A stretch of DNA of 64,000 nt from Deltaproteobacteria bacterium (GTDB lineage: Bacteria; Desulfobacterota; BSN033; UBA1163): assembly GCA_016875195.1 (NCBI GenBank), contig VGRY01000002.1:60053-124052 (forward strand), in the 5' to 3' direction. Shown here piece by piece: positions 43,968-52,902 of this stretch (positions are counted from its first letter, which is position 1; every line of letters begins with the position of its first letter). A program made the position numbers and the translations under genes. A model generated the notes under the pieces. The model was not told the origin of the DNA, did no database searches, and saw only the letters and a list, made by a program, of their open reading frames with translations.

Positions 43968-45698
43968 TTAATGGTGTTGAGCGACATTTGATCCGGCAGG
44001 GAGAAAGACGGTGAAGGCGGCTCCCCGGCCGACCTCGCTCTCGACCTTAATGACTCCGTTATGGCTCTCGATGATTTTATGGACGATGGACAGACCCAGT
44101 CCTGTTCCTCCTTCTTTCGTCGTATAGAAAGGTTCGAAGATCTTCTCTTTTTCCTGCGGGGCGATTCCATTGCCGGAATCAGCGATCGTGATCTTCACCC
44201 AGTCTTTTCTTTTCATCTGCGCATGAAAGGGCATGGACCCCCGTAAATTTTCGTTCGTCTGTTCGAGAGAGATCCGGATATCACCCTTCTCCGGTATCGC
44301 CTGTGCGGCATTGATCAGAAGATTCCAGATGACTTGTCTTACCTGGTCCGGATCAACCATTGCAAGAATCTCCCCATTTCGATGGGGCCTGGTGATATGT
44401 ATCCCCTCATGAAAGACAGGAGCGTGGGTAAAGAGTTCAATCGTTTCATCAAGGATCTTTCCGATCTCCAAGGAGGATTGATTGGTGTGCGGGGGATGCG
44501 CAAAGAGAAGGAAGTCGGTGATCAGTGCATTAAGTCTCTCCGATTCCCTCAGGGTGATTTCCATCAAGTGGTTTTGCTGTTCATCGAGGGTCAGCTCTGA
44601 CTTCAACATTTGAATCGCCCCACTCAGTGAGGCGAGCGGATTTCTGATCTCATGGGCCATTCCTGCAGCGAGAGACCCGATAGCGGCCATCCGGTCATAT
44701 CGTTTCATCTGGTCTTCCATCTCCTTGAAGCGAGTAATGTCCTGGAAGATGAGGGTGTATCCGATCAACGACCCATCCGGATCGGTCAGAGGAGAGATGG
44801 AGAACCCGAGATAGATGGTTCTCCCATTCTCCACGGTGAGAATGGTTTCGTAACGCTGATAATTGTTAAAAAAGTCTGGAGCCTTCTGTTTCAGTTCTTC
44901 AACGACTCCGCCCATCTCTGGGAAGAGATCATAAATAGAAGCATTTTTTAATTCCGCCCCTTTCCGGTTTAGAATTTTTTCTGCGGTCCGGTTCAGGAAA
45001 TTGATCCTTCCATTGAGATCGATGGTCAGCAGGCCGCTGTCGAGGCTCTGGACAATGTTTCGATTGAAGGCTTCTAGTTGATCATAATCCACCTGTTTTT
45101 GGATCAGTTCGGTCTTCTTCTTTTTCAATTCTTCGGAGATGATGCTGCTTAAAAAGGCAACGATATAGTAAGCCGCCAGATAGATGATCAGTGAGTAAAA
45201 GACCTGGCTGGCCTCAGGCGTGACCACCTGACCCGGAGGGTGTATCCAGCCATAAAGCTGAAGGAGAAGCGTGAGGCCGTAAAGAAAAGTGGACAGGGAT
45301 GCCGCATAAAAAGCCCCCCTCTTATACAAGAGAATACTGCAACCGATGATCGAGAAGATGAAGGCGGTTGGGAAAAAGCTTCCGATGCCACCTGTATAAT
45401 AGATGAGGCCCGTGATGAAGAGATGGTCAATGACCAACTGGACAATGGTAAATCGACGAAGGTCCTTAATTCTTTTGAGAAGAAAGGCATAGGCAATGGT
45501 CACCAGATAGAAAATGCTGATGAAATAGTAGAACTGGTTGGTCGTCGAGATGAAGAAGTACTTTCTCTCGGAGAGCTGAAACACATAGGCAATGGCAAGC
45601 AACACGGTGAGGATGATGACTCGCCAGAGCATCAATCCCTTCACGTTGTTGAAGAGTTTCTGGTAGGTGTCGGTAGGAATGCAAAGGTTCGAATTCAT
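43968..45698 (-). CDS. pilS: PilS-like sensor histidine kinase
   Basis: A membrane kinase of about 576 residues. About six hydrophobic helices occupy the first 190 residues, followed by a PAS domain (FNRNIVQSLDSGLLTIDLNGRINFLN), an H-box GMAHEIRNPLASL, and an ATPase domain with NLLINAAQAIP and DSGNGI. The open frame reaches 45758, but ATG 45698 (MNSNLCIPTDTYQKLF) avoids overlap with pilC and has GGGG just upstream. With PilR it forms the two-component pair that controls pilus genes; the signal sensed is unknown, though in Pseudomonas PilS monitors pilin in the membrane. Confidence 0.88.
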   Translation of the reverse strand: MNSNLCIPTDTYQKLFNNVKGLMLWRVIILTVLLAIAYVFQLSERKYFFISTTNQFYYFISIFYLVTIAYAFLLKRIKDLRRFTIVQLVIDHLFITGLIYYTGGIGSFFPTAFIFSIIGCSILLYKRGAFYAASLSTFLYGLTLLLQLYGWIHPPGQVVTPEASQVFYSLIIYLAAYYIVAFLSSIISEELKKKKTELIQKQVDYDQLEAFNRNIVQSLDSGLLTIDLNGRINFLNRTAEKILNRKGAELKNASIYDLFPEMGGVVEELKQKAPDFFNNYQRYETILTVENGRTIYLGFSISPLTDPDGSLIGYTLIFQDITRFKEMEDQMKRYDRMAAIGSLAAGMAHEIRNPLASLSGAIQMLKSELTLDEQQNHLMEITLRESERLNALITDFLLFAHPPHTNQSSLEIGKILDETIELFTHAPVFHEGIHITRPHRNGEILAMVDPDQVRQVIWNLLINAAQAIPEKGDIRISLEQTNENLRGSMPFHAQMKRKDWVKITIADSGNGIAPQEKEKIFEPFYTTKEGGTGLGLSIVHKIIESHNGVIKVESEVGRGAAFTVFLPAGSNVAQHH

Positions 45699-45711
45699 AG
45701 AACCCCATCGT

Positions 45712-46917
45712 TTAATGTATAGCCGATGCCATCTGGAAGATCGGCAGATACATTGCAATGACGACCCCTCCGATGACGACTCCCAAGAAGACCATCAGGA
45801 AAGGTTCGAGGAGGGAGGTTAGGTTGCTTACCGCTACATCCACCTCGTCGTCATAAAAGTCCGCAATCTTTGTCAACATGGAGTCCAGGGCTCCTGTGGA
45901 TTCTCCAACGGAGATCATTTGGATGACCATTGCAGGGAAGATCTTACTACGGCCAAGGGGTTCGGCAATGGTTTCCCCTTCACGAATGCTGGCCCTTGCA
46001 TTGAGGATGGCCGTTTCAACTGTCCTATTTCCGGCGGTTTTTGAGACAATCAAAAGCCCATCGAGGATGGGAACACCGCTGCTGACCAGCGTGCCCAGTG
46101 TTCTGGCAAATCGGGCTACCGCCACTTTTTTGAGGAGCATCCCAAAGACAGGTACTTTCAATGTGAGACGATCGATCAGGGTCTTTCCAGCCTCGGTCTT
46201 ATAAAACTTTTTGAACAGGTAGACAAAGAGGATCGCCGCGGGGATGATGACGACGATATATTTTTTGACGATTTTGCTCATGGTGAGGACAATCAACGTG
46301 GGAAGCGGAAGAGATTGGCCTGCCGATTTGAACATCGTCTCAAAGACAGGAATCACGAAGAGCATCAGGATGATCACCACGAGGATGGCGACCGACACAA
46401 TGATGGCGGGATAGATCATGGCAGATTTCACCTTTTTCTTAAGGGCTTCCGCCTTTTCGATATAGTTTGATAACCGGGTCAAGATATTATCAAGGATTCC
46501 ACCCTCTTCACCCGCAACCACCAGATTTGTATAAAGATCATCGAACGTAGAAGGGTGTTTTTTAAGCGCTCCGGCAAACGTGGATCCTCCCTCCACATCC
46601 TCTCTTATTTCACGGAGGACATTTTTGAAAAGTTTATTCTCCTGCTGGGAAGAGAGAATATCGAGCGACTGGACCAGAGGCAATCCAGCATCGATCATCG
46701 TGGCCAGTTGCCGGGTAAAGATGGCGATGGCTCGCTGAGGAACCTTCTTCGCCATCGGCAAAGAAATTTTAAACTCTTTGCCCTTGACGGCAATTCTTGT
46801 GGGGATAATGCTTTGCTGACGGAGATGGATGCGAATGGCAGCTTCACTTGGAGCCTCCATCTCCCCTTTCTTCACGGATCCCTTCGATGTCTTTCCTTCC
46901 CATTTATAGATTGGCAT
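45712..46917 (-). CDS. pilC: Type IV pilus inner-membrane platform protein PilC (GspF family)
   Basis: A 401-residue GspF/PilC protein with two T2SSF domains (about 70-195 and 275-395) and three membrane segments near 170, 220 and 375. Diagnostic blocks are AIFTRQLATMIDAGLPLVQSLDIL, TFAGALKKHP, VAGEEGGILD and SVGESTGALDSML. It couples the PilB and PilT motors to the growing pilus. A 196-base repeat-filled spacer separates it from pilT. Confidence 0.95.
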   Translation of the reverse strand: MPIYKWEGKTSKGSVKKGEMEAPSEAAIRIHLRQQSIIPTRIAVKGKEFKISLPMAKKVPQRAIAIFTRQLATMIDAGLPLVQSLDILSSQQENKLFKNVLREIREDVEGGSTFAGALKKHPSTFDDLYTNLVVAGEEGGILDNILTRLSNYIEKAEALKKKVKSAMIYPAIIVSVAILVVIILMLFVIPVFETMFKSAGQSLPLPTLIVLTMSKIVKKYIVVIIPAAILFVYLFKKFYKTEAGKTLIDRLTLKVPVFGMLLKKVAVARFARTLGTLVSSGVPILDGLLIVSKTAGNRTVETAILNARASIREGETIAEPLGRSKIFPAMVIQMISVGESTGALDSMLTKIADFYDDEVDVAVSNLTSLLEPFLMVFLGVVIGGVVIAMYLPIFQMASAIH

Positions 46918-46957
46918 ATTGTACTCCCATTCGTATTAGATAGAAAATAAAATCTCG

Positions 46958-47067
46958 TTTAACGTTGTCGAAGCTCGTATCGAGGCTCGGCTTTCGAAAC
47001 TTGAAACTCGAGCATCCTGCGTCGAGCTTCGGGCTTCGATACGAACATCGTTACCCATAACCGTTTG
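46958..47067. repeat. TCGAAGCTCGTATCG-family palindrome, copy 1 (between pilT and pilC)
   Basis: The left arm is AACGTTGTCGAAGCTCGTAT and continues CGAGGCTCG; the right arm has GAGCTTCGGGCTTCGATACG then AACATCGTTACC. Three further copies lie at 51838-51964, 55316-55435 and 60516-60620. It lies inside the pilus operon spacer. Confidence 0.75.
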
Positions 47068-47113
47068 ACTGCCAATTTTCATGGTTCGAGGGCACCCTCC
47101 CAGACATGTGCCA

Positions 47114-48220
47114 TTAGCCTGTTTTTAGTGGTCTTTCTCTTTTTCCTCCCAGAATGCCGGAGTTGGATAACATCTGGCGAAATTCATCCGGATTATGGCT
47201 CCGCTCCTGGGCGTCCTCCACAGAGATCAGACGGCGTTCAACCAGAGAAAGGAGGGCCTGGTTCATGGTCTGCATTCCGAATTTGGCCTGGCCGACCTGC
47301 ATCAGAGAATAGAGCTGCTGGATTTTATCCTCGCGGATCAGGTTTCGAATGGCCGGGTTCGGAATCAAGACCTCCATGGCCAGGGCCCGTCCTTTTCCGC
47401 CTAATTTGGGGAGAAGTTGCTGGGATAAGATCCCTTCGAGAACAAAGGAGAGTTGAGTTCGTACCTGTTGCTGCTGGTGAGGCGGGAAGACATCGATGAC
47501 CCGGTTAATCGTCTCCACGCAGGAGTTGGTATGCAGGGTGGCAAACGTGAGATGACCTGTCTCTGCGGTCATCAGGGCCGCTTGAATCGTTTCCAGGTCT
47601 CTCATTTCACCGATGAGGATGATGTCAGGATCTTGTCGTAAAACATGACGGAGGGCATGGCCGAACGTTTTGGTGTCGGAGTTGACCTCCCTCTGATTGA
47701 CAATACAATTTTTATGACGATGAAGGTACTCAATCGGGTCCTCGATCGTGATAATATGGGCGTTTTGTTCAGTATTGATCTTATCAATCATAGCGGCCAG
47801 GGTGGTTGACTTCCCGGTGCCGGTTGGACCCGTGACCAGAACAAGCCCTTTGGGCTTCTTAATCAACTCATTCACGATGGGTGGAATGCCAAGCTCCGAA
47901 AATTGGAGAATATCAAATGAGATAGCCCGGAAGGCCCCTGCCACAGCGCCCCTCTGCATATAGATGTTTCCACGGAATCGACTCAGGCCTTTGATACCGA
48001 AAGAGAAGTCCAGTTCTGTCTCTTCTTCAAACTTATGGCGCTGGGCGTCGGTGAGAACGCTGTAGCAGAGTCTCTTGGTGTCAGGAGCGGTCAGGACGGT
48101 GGAGTCCACGGTTAGCAGTCTTCCGTCGATCCTGAACTGAGGGGGAGAGCCTGTGGTGATATGAAGATCGGAGGCTTTTTTTTCTATCATGGCTTCCAGT
48201 AGTTTTTGTAATTCGATCAT
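47114..48220 (-). CDS. pilT: Type IV pilus retraction ATPase PilT
   Basis: A PilT-type twitching motility ATPase of about 368 residues. Walker A is GPTGTGKSTT, the Asp box and Walker B are in EDPIEYLHRHKN and DIILIGEMRD, and the retraction-specific AIRNLIREDKIQQLYSLMQVG block distinguishes it from PilB. ATG 48220 (MIELQKLLEAM) is preceded by AAGGAG; the longer frame to 48286 overlaps pilB. It powers pilus disassembly. Its position between pilB and pilC is usual for deltaproteobacteria. Confidence 0.95.
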   Translation of the reverse strand: MIELQKLLEAMIEKKASDLHITTGSPPQFRIDGRLLTVDSTVLTAPDTKRLCYSVLTDAQRHKFEEETELDFSFGIKGLSRFRGNIYMQRGAVAGAFRAISFDILQFSELGIPPIVNELIKKPKGLVLVTGPTGTGKSTTLAAMIDKINTEQNAHIITIEDPIEYLHRHKNCIVNQREVNSDTKTFGHALRHVLRQDPDIILIGEMRDLETIQAALMTAETGHLTFATLHTNSCVETINRVIDVFPPHQQQQVRTQLSFVLEGILSQQLLPKLGGKGRALAMEVLIPNPAIRNLIREDKIQQLYSLMQVGQAKFGMQTMNQALLSLVERRLISVEDAQERSHNPDEFRQMLSNSGILGGKRERPLKTG

Positions 48221-48248
48221 ATTCCATCTTCTCCTTCTTATTGCAGAA

Positions 48249-50042
48249 TCATCGGTCATCCATGGTCGACCTGAGCACTTCTTCAATCGTGGTCAACCCT
48301 TCCCGGATCTTGATGATTCCACTCTGTCTTAAGGTCTTCATCCCCAACCGCATGGCCTCTTTCTTCACTTCAGAAGTTGATGCCCGGGACAGGATGAGTT
48401 CCTTGATCTCTTCCTTAATGGCCATGACCTCATAGAGTCCAACTCGTCCCTTATAGCCTGTAGCGTTGCAGATGGAGCATCCCTTTCCCTTAAAAACGGG
48501 GAAGGTTTTTACTTCATCTGGAGAGACCCCAAGATCAATGAGGAGCTGGGGATGAACTTTGATAGGTTCTCTGCATTCCATACAGATTTTCCGAATCAAT
48601 CTCTGAGCCAAAATGAGAATCACAGCGGATGAGATCAGGAAGGGTTCAATGCCCATATCAATCAATCGGGTCACGGTACCCGGAGCGTCATTGGTATGGA
48701 CAGTGCTTAACACGAGGTGACCCGTCAAAGAGGCCTGAACGGCAATCTGGGCAGTCTCGAAGTCTCGGATCTCGCCCACCATGATAATGTCTGGGTCCTG
48801 GCGGAGGAAAGCCCGTAGCGAGGAAGCGAAGGTGAGTCCAATTTCCTCGTGCATCTGGACCTGATTGATTCCCATAAAATTGTATTCAACAGGGTCTTCC
48901 GCAGTCGTGATATTCTCCGACTCTTTATTCAATTCGGATAGTGCCGAATAGAGGGTTGTTGTTTTTCCACTCCCCGTAGGTCCCGTCACTAAGATCATTC
49001 CCACTGGTTTTCGAAGTCCATTTTTGAAATCTTCAAGGGACGATTCTTCAAACCCCAATTTCGCCATGTCGAGTTGCAAAGCCGATTTATCCAGCAAACG
49101 AAGAACGACTTTTTCTCCGAAGAGGACAGGCACAGTAGAGACACGAAAGTCCATCTCCCTGCCTTTGCCCAGGCGCAATTTGATCCTGCCGTCCTGGGGA
49201 AGGCGTCTTTCAGCGATATCGAGCTTTGACATAATTTTCAAACGAGAGACGATGGCGTTTTTAATCTGGATAGGGAGCGTCATCTCTCGCCTCATCACGC
49301 CATCGACCCGGTATCTCACTCGAAAACTCCTTTCGTAAGGTTCGAAATGGATGTCGCTCGCTCCCAATTTGATCGCCTTGATCAGAACGCCGTTGACGAT
49401 CTTGATGATCGGACCTCCGATTTCATCAGTCTCATCCGTGATCTGGTTTTCAACAACCTCGACGTTATCAACGGCTCCATGGACTAACTTGTCAAACTCA
49501 TCGACATCGACCAGGCTGACATCCATGAGATCGAACTCGGAGTCCTGGCCCTTATCCTCATCCAAAGAAAAATCCTGAGCTTGAAACGTTGTCGTTCCCA
49601 ATCCGGCAACGGAACCCCCACCGCCATAATATTTTTTAATGGCATCGACGATTTCTGTCTCCGAAGCGACCACCGGTTCAACGTTGAACCCTGTCATAAA
49701 TTTGATTTCATCGATGACAACGATATTGCTGGGGTCAGCCATCGCCAGAGTCAATTTGGGACCCATACGGTTAATCGGAATAATGAAATATTTCTTGGTG
49801 ATACTTGACGGGATCAATTTAATGACATTAGGGTTAATTTCGATTTTGGAAAGCTTTACAGAAGGAACTCGATACTGAGCGCTCAAGAAAGAGAGAAGTT
49901 CATCCTCTTTGATGTAGCCCAATCTGACCAGGTTTGACTCTAATCGTCCTCCCTTGAGTTTCTGTTCTTCCTGGGCTTTTTTAAGTTGGTCAGGGGTGAT
50001 GAAATTTCTCTTAATGAGAAGATCGCCTAATCGTTCTGACAA
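48249..50042 (-). CDS. pilB: Type IV pilus assembly ATPase PilB
   Basis: A 597-residue assembly ATPase. The N-terminal MshEN/GspE-N domain at about 1-150 (RLGDLLIKRNFITPDQLKKAQ) is followed by the motor core with Walker A GPTGSGKTTT, Walker B in DIIMVGEIRD, and the zinc-binding tetracysteine motif (CMEC...CSIC) near 505-535. TTG 50042 is the start with GGAGAG seven bases upstream. It heads pilB-pilT-pilC-pilS-pilR. A sigma-54 promoter lies about 140 bases upstream. Confidence 0.95.
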   Translation of the reverse strand: MSERLGDLLIKRNFITPDQLKKAQEEQKLKGGRLESNLVRLGYIKEDELLSFLSAQYRVPSVKLSKIEINPNVIKLIPSSITKKYFIIPINRMGPKLTLAMADPSNIVVIDEIKFMTGFNVEPVVASETEIVDAIKKYYGGGGSVAGLGTTTFQAQDFSLDEDKGQDSEFDLMDVSLVDVDEFDKLVHGAVDNVEVVENQITDETDEIGGPIIKIVNGVLIKAIKLGASDIHFEPYERSFRVRYRVDGVMRREMTLPIQIKNAIVSRLKIMSKLDIAERRLPQDGRIKLRLGKGREMDFRVSTVPVLFGEKVVLRLLDKSALQLDMAKLGFEESSLEDFKNGLRKPVGMILVTGPTGSGKTTTLYSALSELNKESENITTAEDPVEYNFMGINQVQMHEEIGLTFASSLRAFLRQDPDIIMVGEIRDFETAQIAVQASLTGHLVLSTVHTNDAPGTVTRLIDMGIEPFLISSAVILILAQRLIRKICMECREPIKVHPQLLIDLGVSPDEVKTFPVFKGKGCSICNATGYKGRVGLYEVMAIKEEIKELILSRASTSEVKKEAMRLGMKTLRQSGIIKIREGLTTIEEVLRSTMDDR

Positions 50043-50183
50043 CTTTCACTCTCCTATAGCATTGAGCAATGAGTAAGCACAAAAAATCAGCCAAAATATA
50101 CTTCGGCTAAAGGGCAAAAATGGTGTAATTTATCGAATCGGTTCCATATTGGTTTACAAAATTCTTAAAACCGAAAATAATAG

Positions 50184-50200
50184 AAGCAAGATGAGTGCCA
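50184..50200 (-). promoter_or_regulatory. Sigma-54 (-24/-12) promoter of the pilB operon
   Basis: Read on the minus strand: TTTGGCACTCATCTTGCTT, an essentially perfect -24 TGGCAC and -12 TTGC with correct 5-base spacing (TGGCAC at 50200-50195, TTGCTT at 50189-50184). Transcription would begin about 12 bases further, leaving a 5' leader of about 130 bases before pilB. An inverted pair of GCAAAAATGG-like words flanks it (near 50113 and 50208). The operon encodes its own sigma-54 activator PilR. Confidence 0.8.
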
Positions 50201-50297
50201 AATTTTGCCATTTTTGCAATTAGCTGAAATGATTAAATTAATATAATTCTTTGATTTTGAGATAGAGTGTCGATTTGGAAAAAGGGGGTTCTATTGG

Positions 50298-51779
50298 TTA
50301 AAAATTGTCCAAGTTCTGTCCTTGGGGAGAATAAAGGGGTAATCTAACAATGAAGGAACTTCCTTTTCCTGGTTCGCTTTGGACAGTAATCTTGCCCTGA
50401 TGGGCTTCGACGATCCATTTACAGATGCTGAGTCCCAGACCGCTTCCTCCCTGTTCACGTGAGCGAGCCTTATCCACTCTAAAAAACCGGTTAAAGATTT
50501 TCTCATGATCTTCTTTGGCGATTCCAATCCCTGTATCTGTTACGGTAATGTTGGCAAAGGCTTCTGTTCTTTTTGCATGCGGGGGCAGAAGAGTGGATAG
50601 ATCATCCGTCTCTTTTGCAAGCGTGATCAGGATGCTTCCTCCCTCCTCCGTATATTTTATTCCGTTTTCAATCAAATTGATAAAGAGCTCCCTCATCCGC
50701 AACGGGTCTCCAAAGACATGGAGCTCTTGCTGGTGATTTGAAGTTTCGATCCGGATATTCTTGGGCTGAGCCAGAATCTTCATCTGCTCGATCAACCCCG
50801 TGATGAAACGGGTTAAATTGATATCTTCTTTAATCAGACGTATTTCACCAATATCTGCTTTGGAGAGCAACAGGAGATCTTCGACAATCTTCGACATTCG
50901 ATTGATTTCCTCTAGATTACTCTCCAGAATCTGTTCATATTCGTGTGGAAGTCTCTTTTTTCGAAGGCCAACCTCTACCTCTCCTTTGAGGATGGTCAGG
51001 GGGGTTTTCAATTCATGCGAAGCATCTGTTGTAAACTGCTTGACCTGGCGGAACGACTGGTCCAGACGGGAGATCATTTCATTGAACGTGTCAATCAGTC
51101 TCGATATCTCATCCTTCACCTTAAGGGTCTGTATTCTCTGGTTTAAATTCTGTGAGGTAATGATTCTCGCAGTCTGAGTGATCCGATCTACCGGTTTTAA
51201 GGCCTTACTCGCTAAGAATTGCCCCCCAAGGCTGGCGATCATGAGGATGGATGGGACGGTAATGACCAGGATGATGACAAGGGTTTTAAGGACATCCTCA
51301 ACATCTTGGAGGGAAGAGGCGACCTGAATAATTTTGGTTACCTGTTCCTTTTCCTTAACCGGCAAGGTGATAATGCGCAAAGGAATGTTTTCAGGGGAAC
51401 GATTCGTCTCAAAAGTGACCAACCCTTTTGAGGCGTTTCTGAGAGCATTGAGGCTGATAGGAAGTTGAACACTCTTTAACTTGTCTGACTTCTGGCTGAT
51501 TCTCCCCGATTCATCGAGAACCTGAATAAACTTTGCGATCGGTTTTAAACTCATAGAAGCCCCGAGGGTTTGATCGATATTTCCGAAATCAAATTTGGAT
51601 GAAGGTGAGGTTGATTCCGCAGCGATCAACTCAGCAAGAGACCTCAGTTTATGATCCACATCACGACGAAGACTACTGGAGAGGGTAAAGTATAAGAAAG
51701 TGCTGAAGGAGATCAAGAGGATTCCAAGGAGGAAAACATACCATAGCGTAAGTTTAAAACGAATGCTTCTGAAATCCAT
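50298..51779 (-). CDS. Sensor histidine kinase (HAMP, CzcS/CusS-like)
   Basis: A 493-residue kinase with two membrane segments (about 13-33 and 165-185), a periplasmic sensor domain between them, HAMP (SKALKPVDRITQTARIIT), H-box FTTDASHELKTPLTILKGE, and an ATPase domain ending with EQGGSGLGLSICKWIVEAHQG. Layout resembles heavy-metal sensor kinases such as CzcS/CusS, but no metal-ligand motif is evident. Its partner response regulator is 280 bases upstream on the same strand, separated by a palindromic repeat. Confidence 0.9.
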   Translation of the reverse strand: MDFRSIRFKLTLWYVFLLGILLISFSTFLYFTLSSSLRRDVDHKLRSLAELIAAESTSPSSKFDFGNIDQTLGASMSLKPIAKFIQVLDESGRISQKSDKLKSVQLPISLNALRNASKGLVTFETNRSPENIPLRIITLPVKEKEQVTKIIQVASSLQDVEDVLKTLVIILVITVPSILMIASLGGQFLASKALKPVDRITQTARIITSQNLNQRIQTLKVKDEISRLIDTFNEMISRLDQSFRQVKQFTTDASHELKTPLTILKGEVEVGLRKKRLPHEYEQILESNLEEINRMSKIVEDLLLLSKADIGEIRLIKEDINLTRFITGLIEQMKILAQPKNIRIETSNHQQELHVFGDPLRMRELFINLIENGIKYTEEGGSILITLAKETDDLSTLLPPHAKRTEAFANITVTDTGIGIAKEDHEKIFNRFFRVDKARSREQGGSGLGLSICKWIVEAHQGKITVQSEPGKGSSFIVRLPLYSPQGQNLDNF

Positions 51780-51837
51780 CGATTCCTCTTTTATCCCCGT
51801 TTCGCGGGACCCGAATCGTCAATTTGAAATATACATT

Positions 51838-51964
51838 TGACGTTGTCGACGTTCGTATCGATGCTCACCCTGTACCATATTAGGTTCAGGCTCGCCTGTC
51901 GATGCCGGAGGTTCGTCTCATTTTTAATCGAGCTTCGATACCAGCGTCGTCACCTTTAAACGAT
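51838..51964. repeat. TCGAAGCTCGTATCG-family palindrome, copy 2 (between the response regulator and kinase)
   Basis: The left arm is GACGTTGTCGACGTTCGTAT and continues CGATGCTC; the right arm is CGAGCTTCGATACCAGCGTC then GTCACC. A CCTGTACCATATTAGGTTCAGG-like segment is nested at 51868-51889. It separates the two-component genes. Confidence 0.7.
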
Positions 51965-52041
51965 ACTCTCTGTCACCCTATCCGAAACGGGCTTTGCACC
52001 CCTAACCTTCGCCAAGAGACTGTAAATCAGCTCAGGGCCTG

Positions 52042-52063
52042 TCCTGTACCATACTTGGTTCAG
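52042..52063. repeat. Short dyad CCTGTACCATACTTGGTTCAGG
   Basis: The stem CCTG(T)ACCA/TGGT(T)CAGG encloses a short loop. A near-identical segment is nested in the repeat at 51868-51889. It overlaps the last codons of the response regulator gene. Confidence 0.5.
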
Positions 52064-52737
52064 GGTCTATCAGGGGAGAGAATATACCCCACGCCCCTGA
52101 TGGTATGGATCAGTTTAGGTTCGAATCCTTTGTCGATCTTTTTTCTCAGATAGTTCACATAGACATCGACAACATTGGTCATGGAGTCGAAACGGTAATC
52201 CCACACATGCTCGGAAATCATCGTTCGTGTCAGCACCTTGTTAGGGTTTCGAAGGAAATATTCTAAGAGCCCATACTCCTTGCTGGTCAGTTCAATCTCT
52301 TTTCCACCCCTAGTCACCTTGTGGGTCACTGGTGACAGGATCAGATCAGCCAATTTTAGGACGGGCTCCGCATCCGTCCTCTCCCGACGCAGCAGGGCGC
52401 GGACTCGGGCCAGAAATACTCTAAATTCAAAAGGTTTGGTGAGATAATCATCGCACCCCGAGTCCAGCCCCTTTACAATATCTTCTGCTGTGTCTTTTGC
52501 CGTGACCACTAAAATGGGGACATTGTTCTTATTGCCCCTGATTCTTCTCAAGACCTCCAGGCCATTTATTTTTGGGATCATCAGGTCGAGGACAATCAAA
52601 TCATACTCATTGATCTCGGATAGATAGAGGCCTGCTTCTCCATCAAAAGCCGTATCAACAGCGTAGTGCTCCTCCTCAAGCCCTTTCTTAATAAAATTGG
52701 CAACTTTGACCTCATCTTCTATTACTAAAATTCTCAT
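52060..52737 (-). CDS. OmpR/PhoB-family response regulator
   Basis: A 225-residue regulator with a receiver domain (acidic pocket IEDE, phospho-acceptor in LIVLDLMIPKINGLEVL, TAKDT and the lysine in LTKPFEF) and a C-terminal winged helix (LTSKEYGLLEYFLRNPNKVLTR, DVYVNYLRKKID, IHTIRGVGYIL). It lies upstream of the HAMP kinase on the same strand and surely pairs with it. Its stop codon falls in a short hairpin repeat. Target genes cannot be read from the window. Confidence 0.92.
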   Translation of the reverse strand: MRILVIEDEVKVANFIKKGLEEEHYAVDTAFDGEAGLYLSEINEYDLIVLDLMIPKINGLEVLRRIRGNKNNVPILVVTAKDTAEDIVKGLDSGCDDYLTKPFEFRVFLARVRALLRRERTDAEPVLKLADLILSPVTHKVTRGGKEIELTSKEYGLLEYFLRNPNKVLTRTMISEHVWDYRFDSMTNVVDVYVNYLRKKIDKGFEPKLIHTIRGVGYILSPDRP

Positions 52738-52902
52738 CTTAAATTTTGCCCCGGGGCAGCTAATAACTTAATAACATTATAAGTTTAATAAAAAAAAATG
52801 CAATAACGAATTTTTTTGGAGTCATGTCAATTATTTTCTCGTGCTTGACACCCTCCCCTCGACTCTGTTAGCATTTTTAGAATTTTAAATAGGGGAGAAA
52901 TC

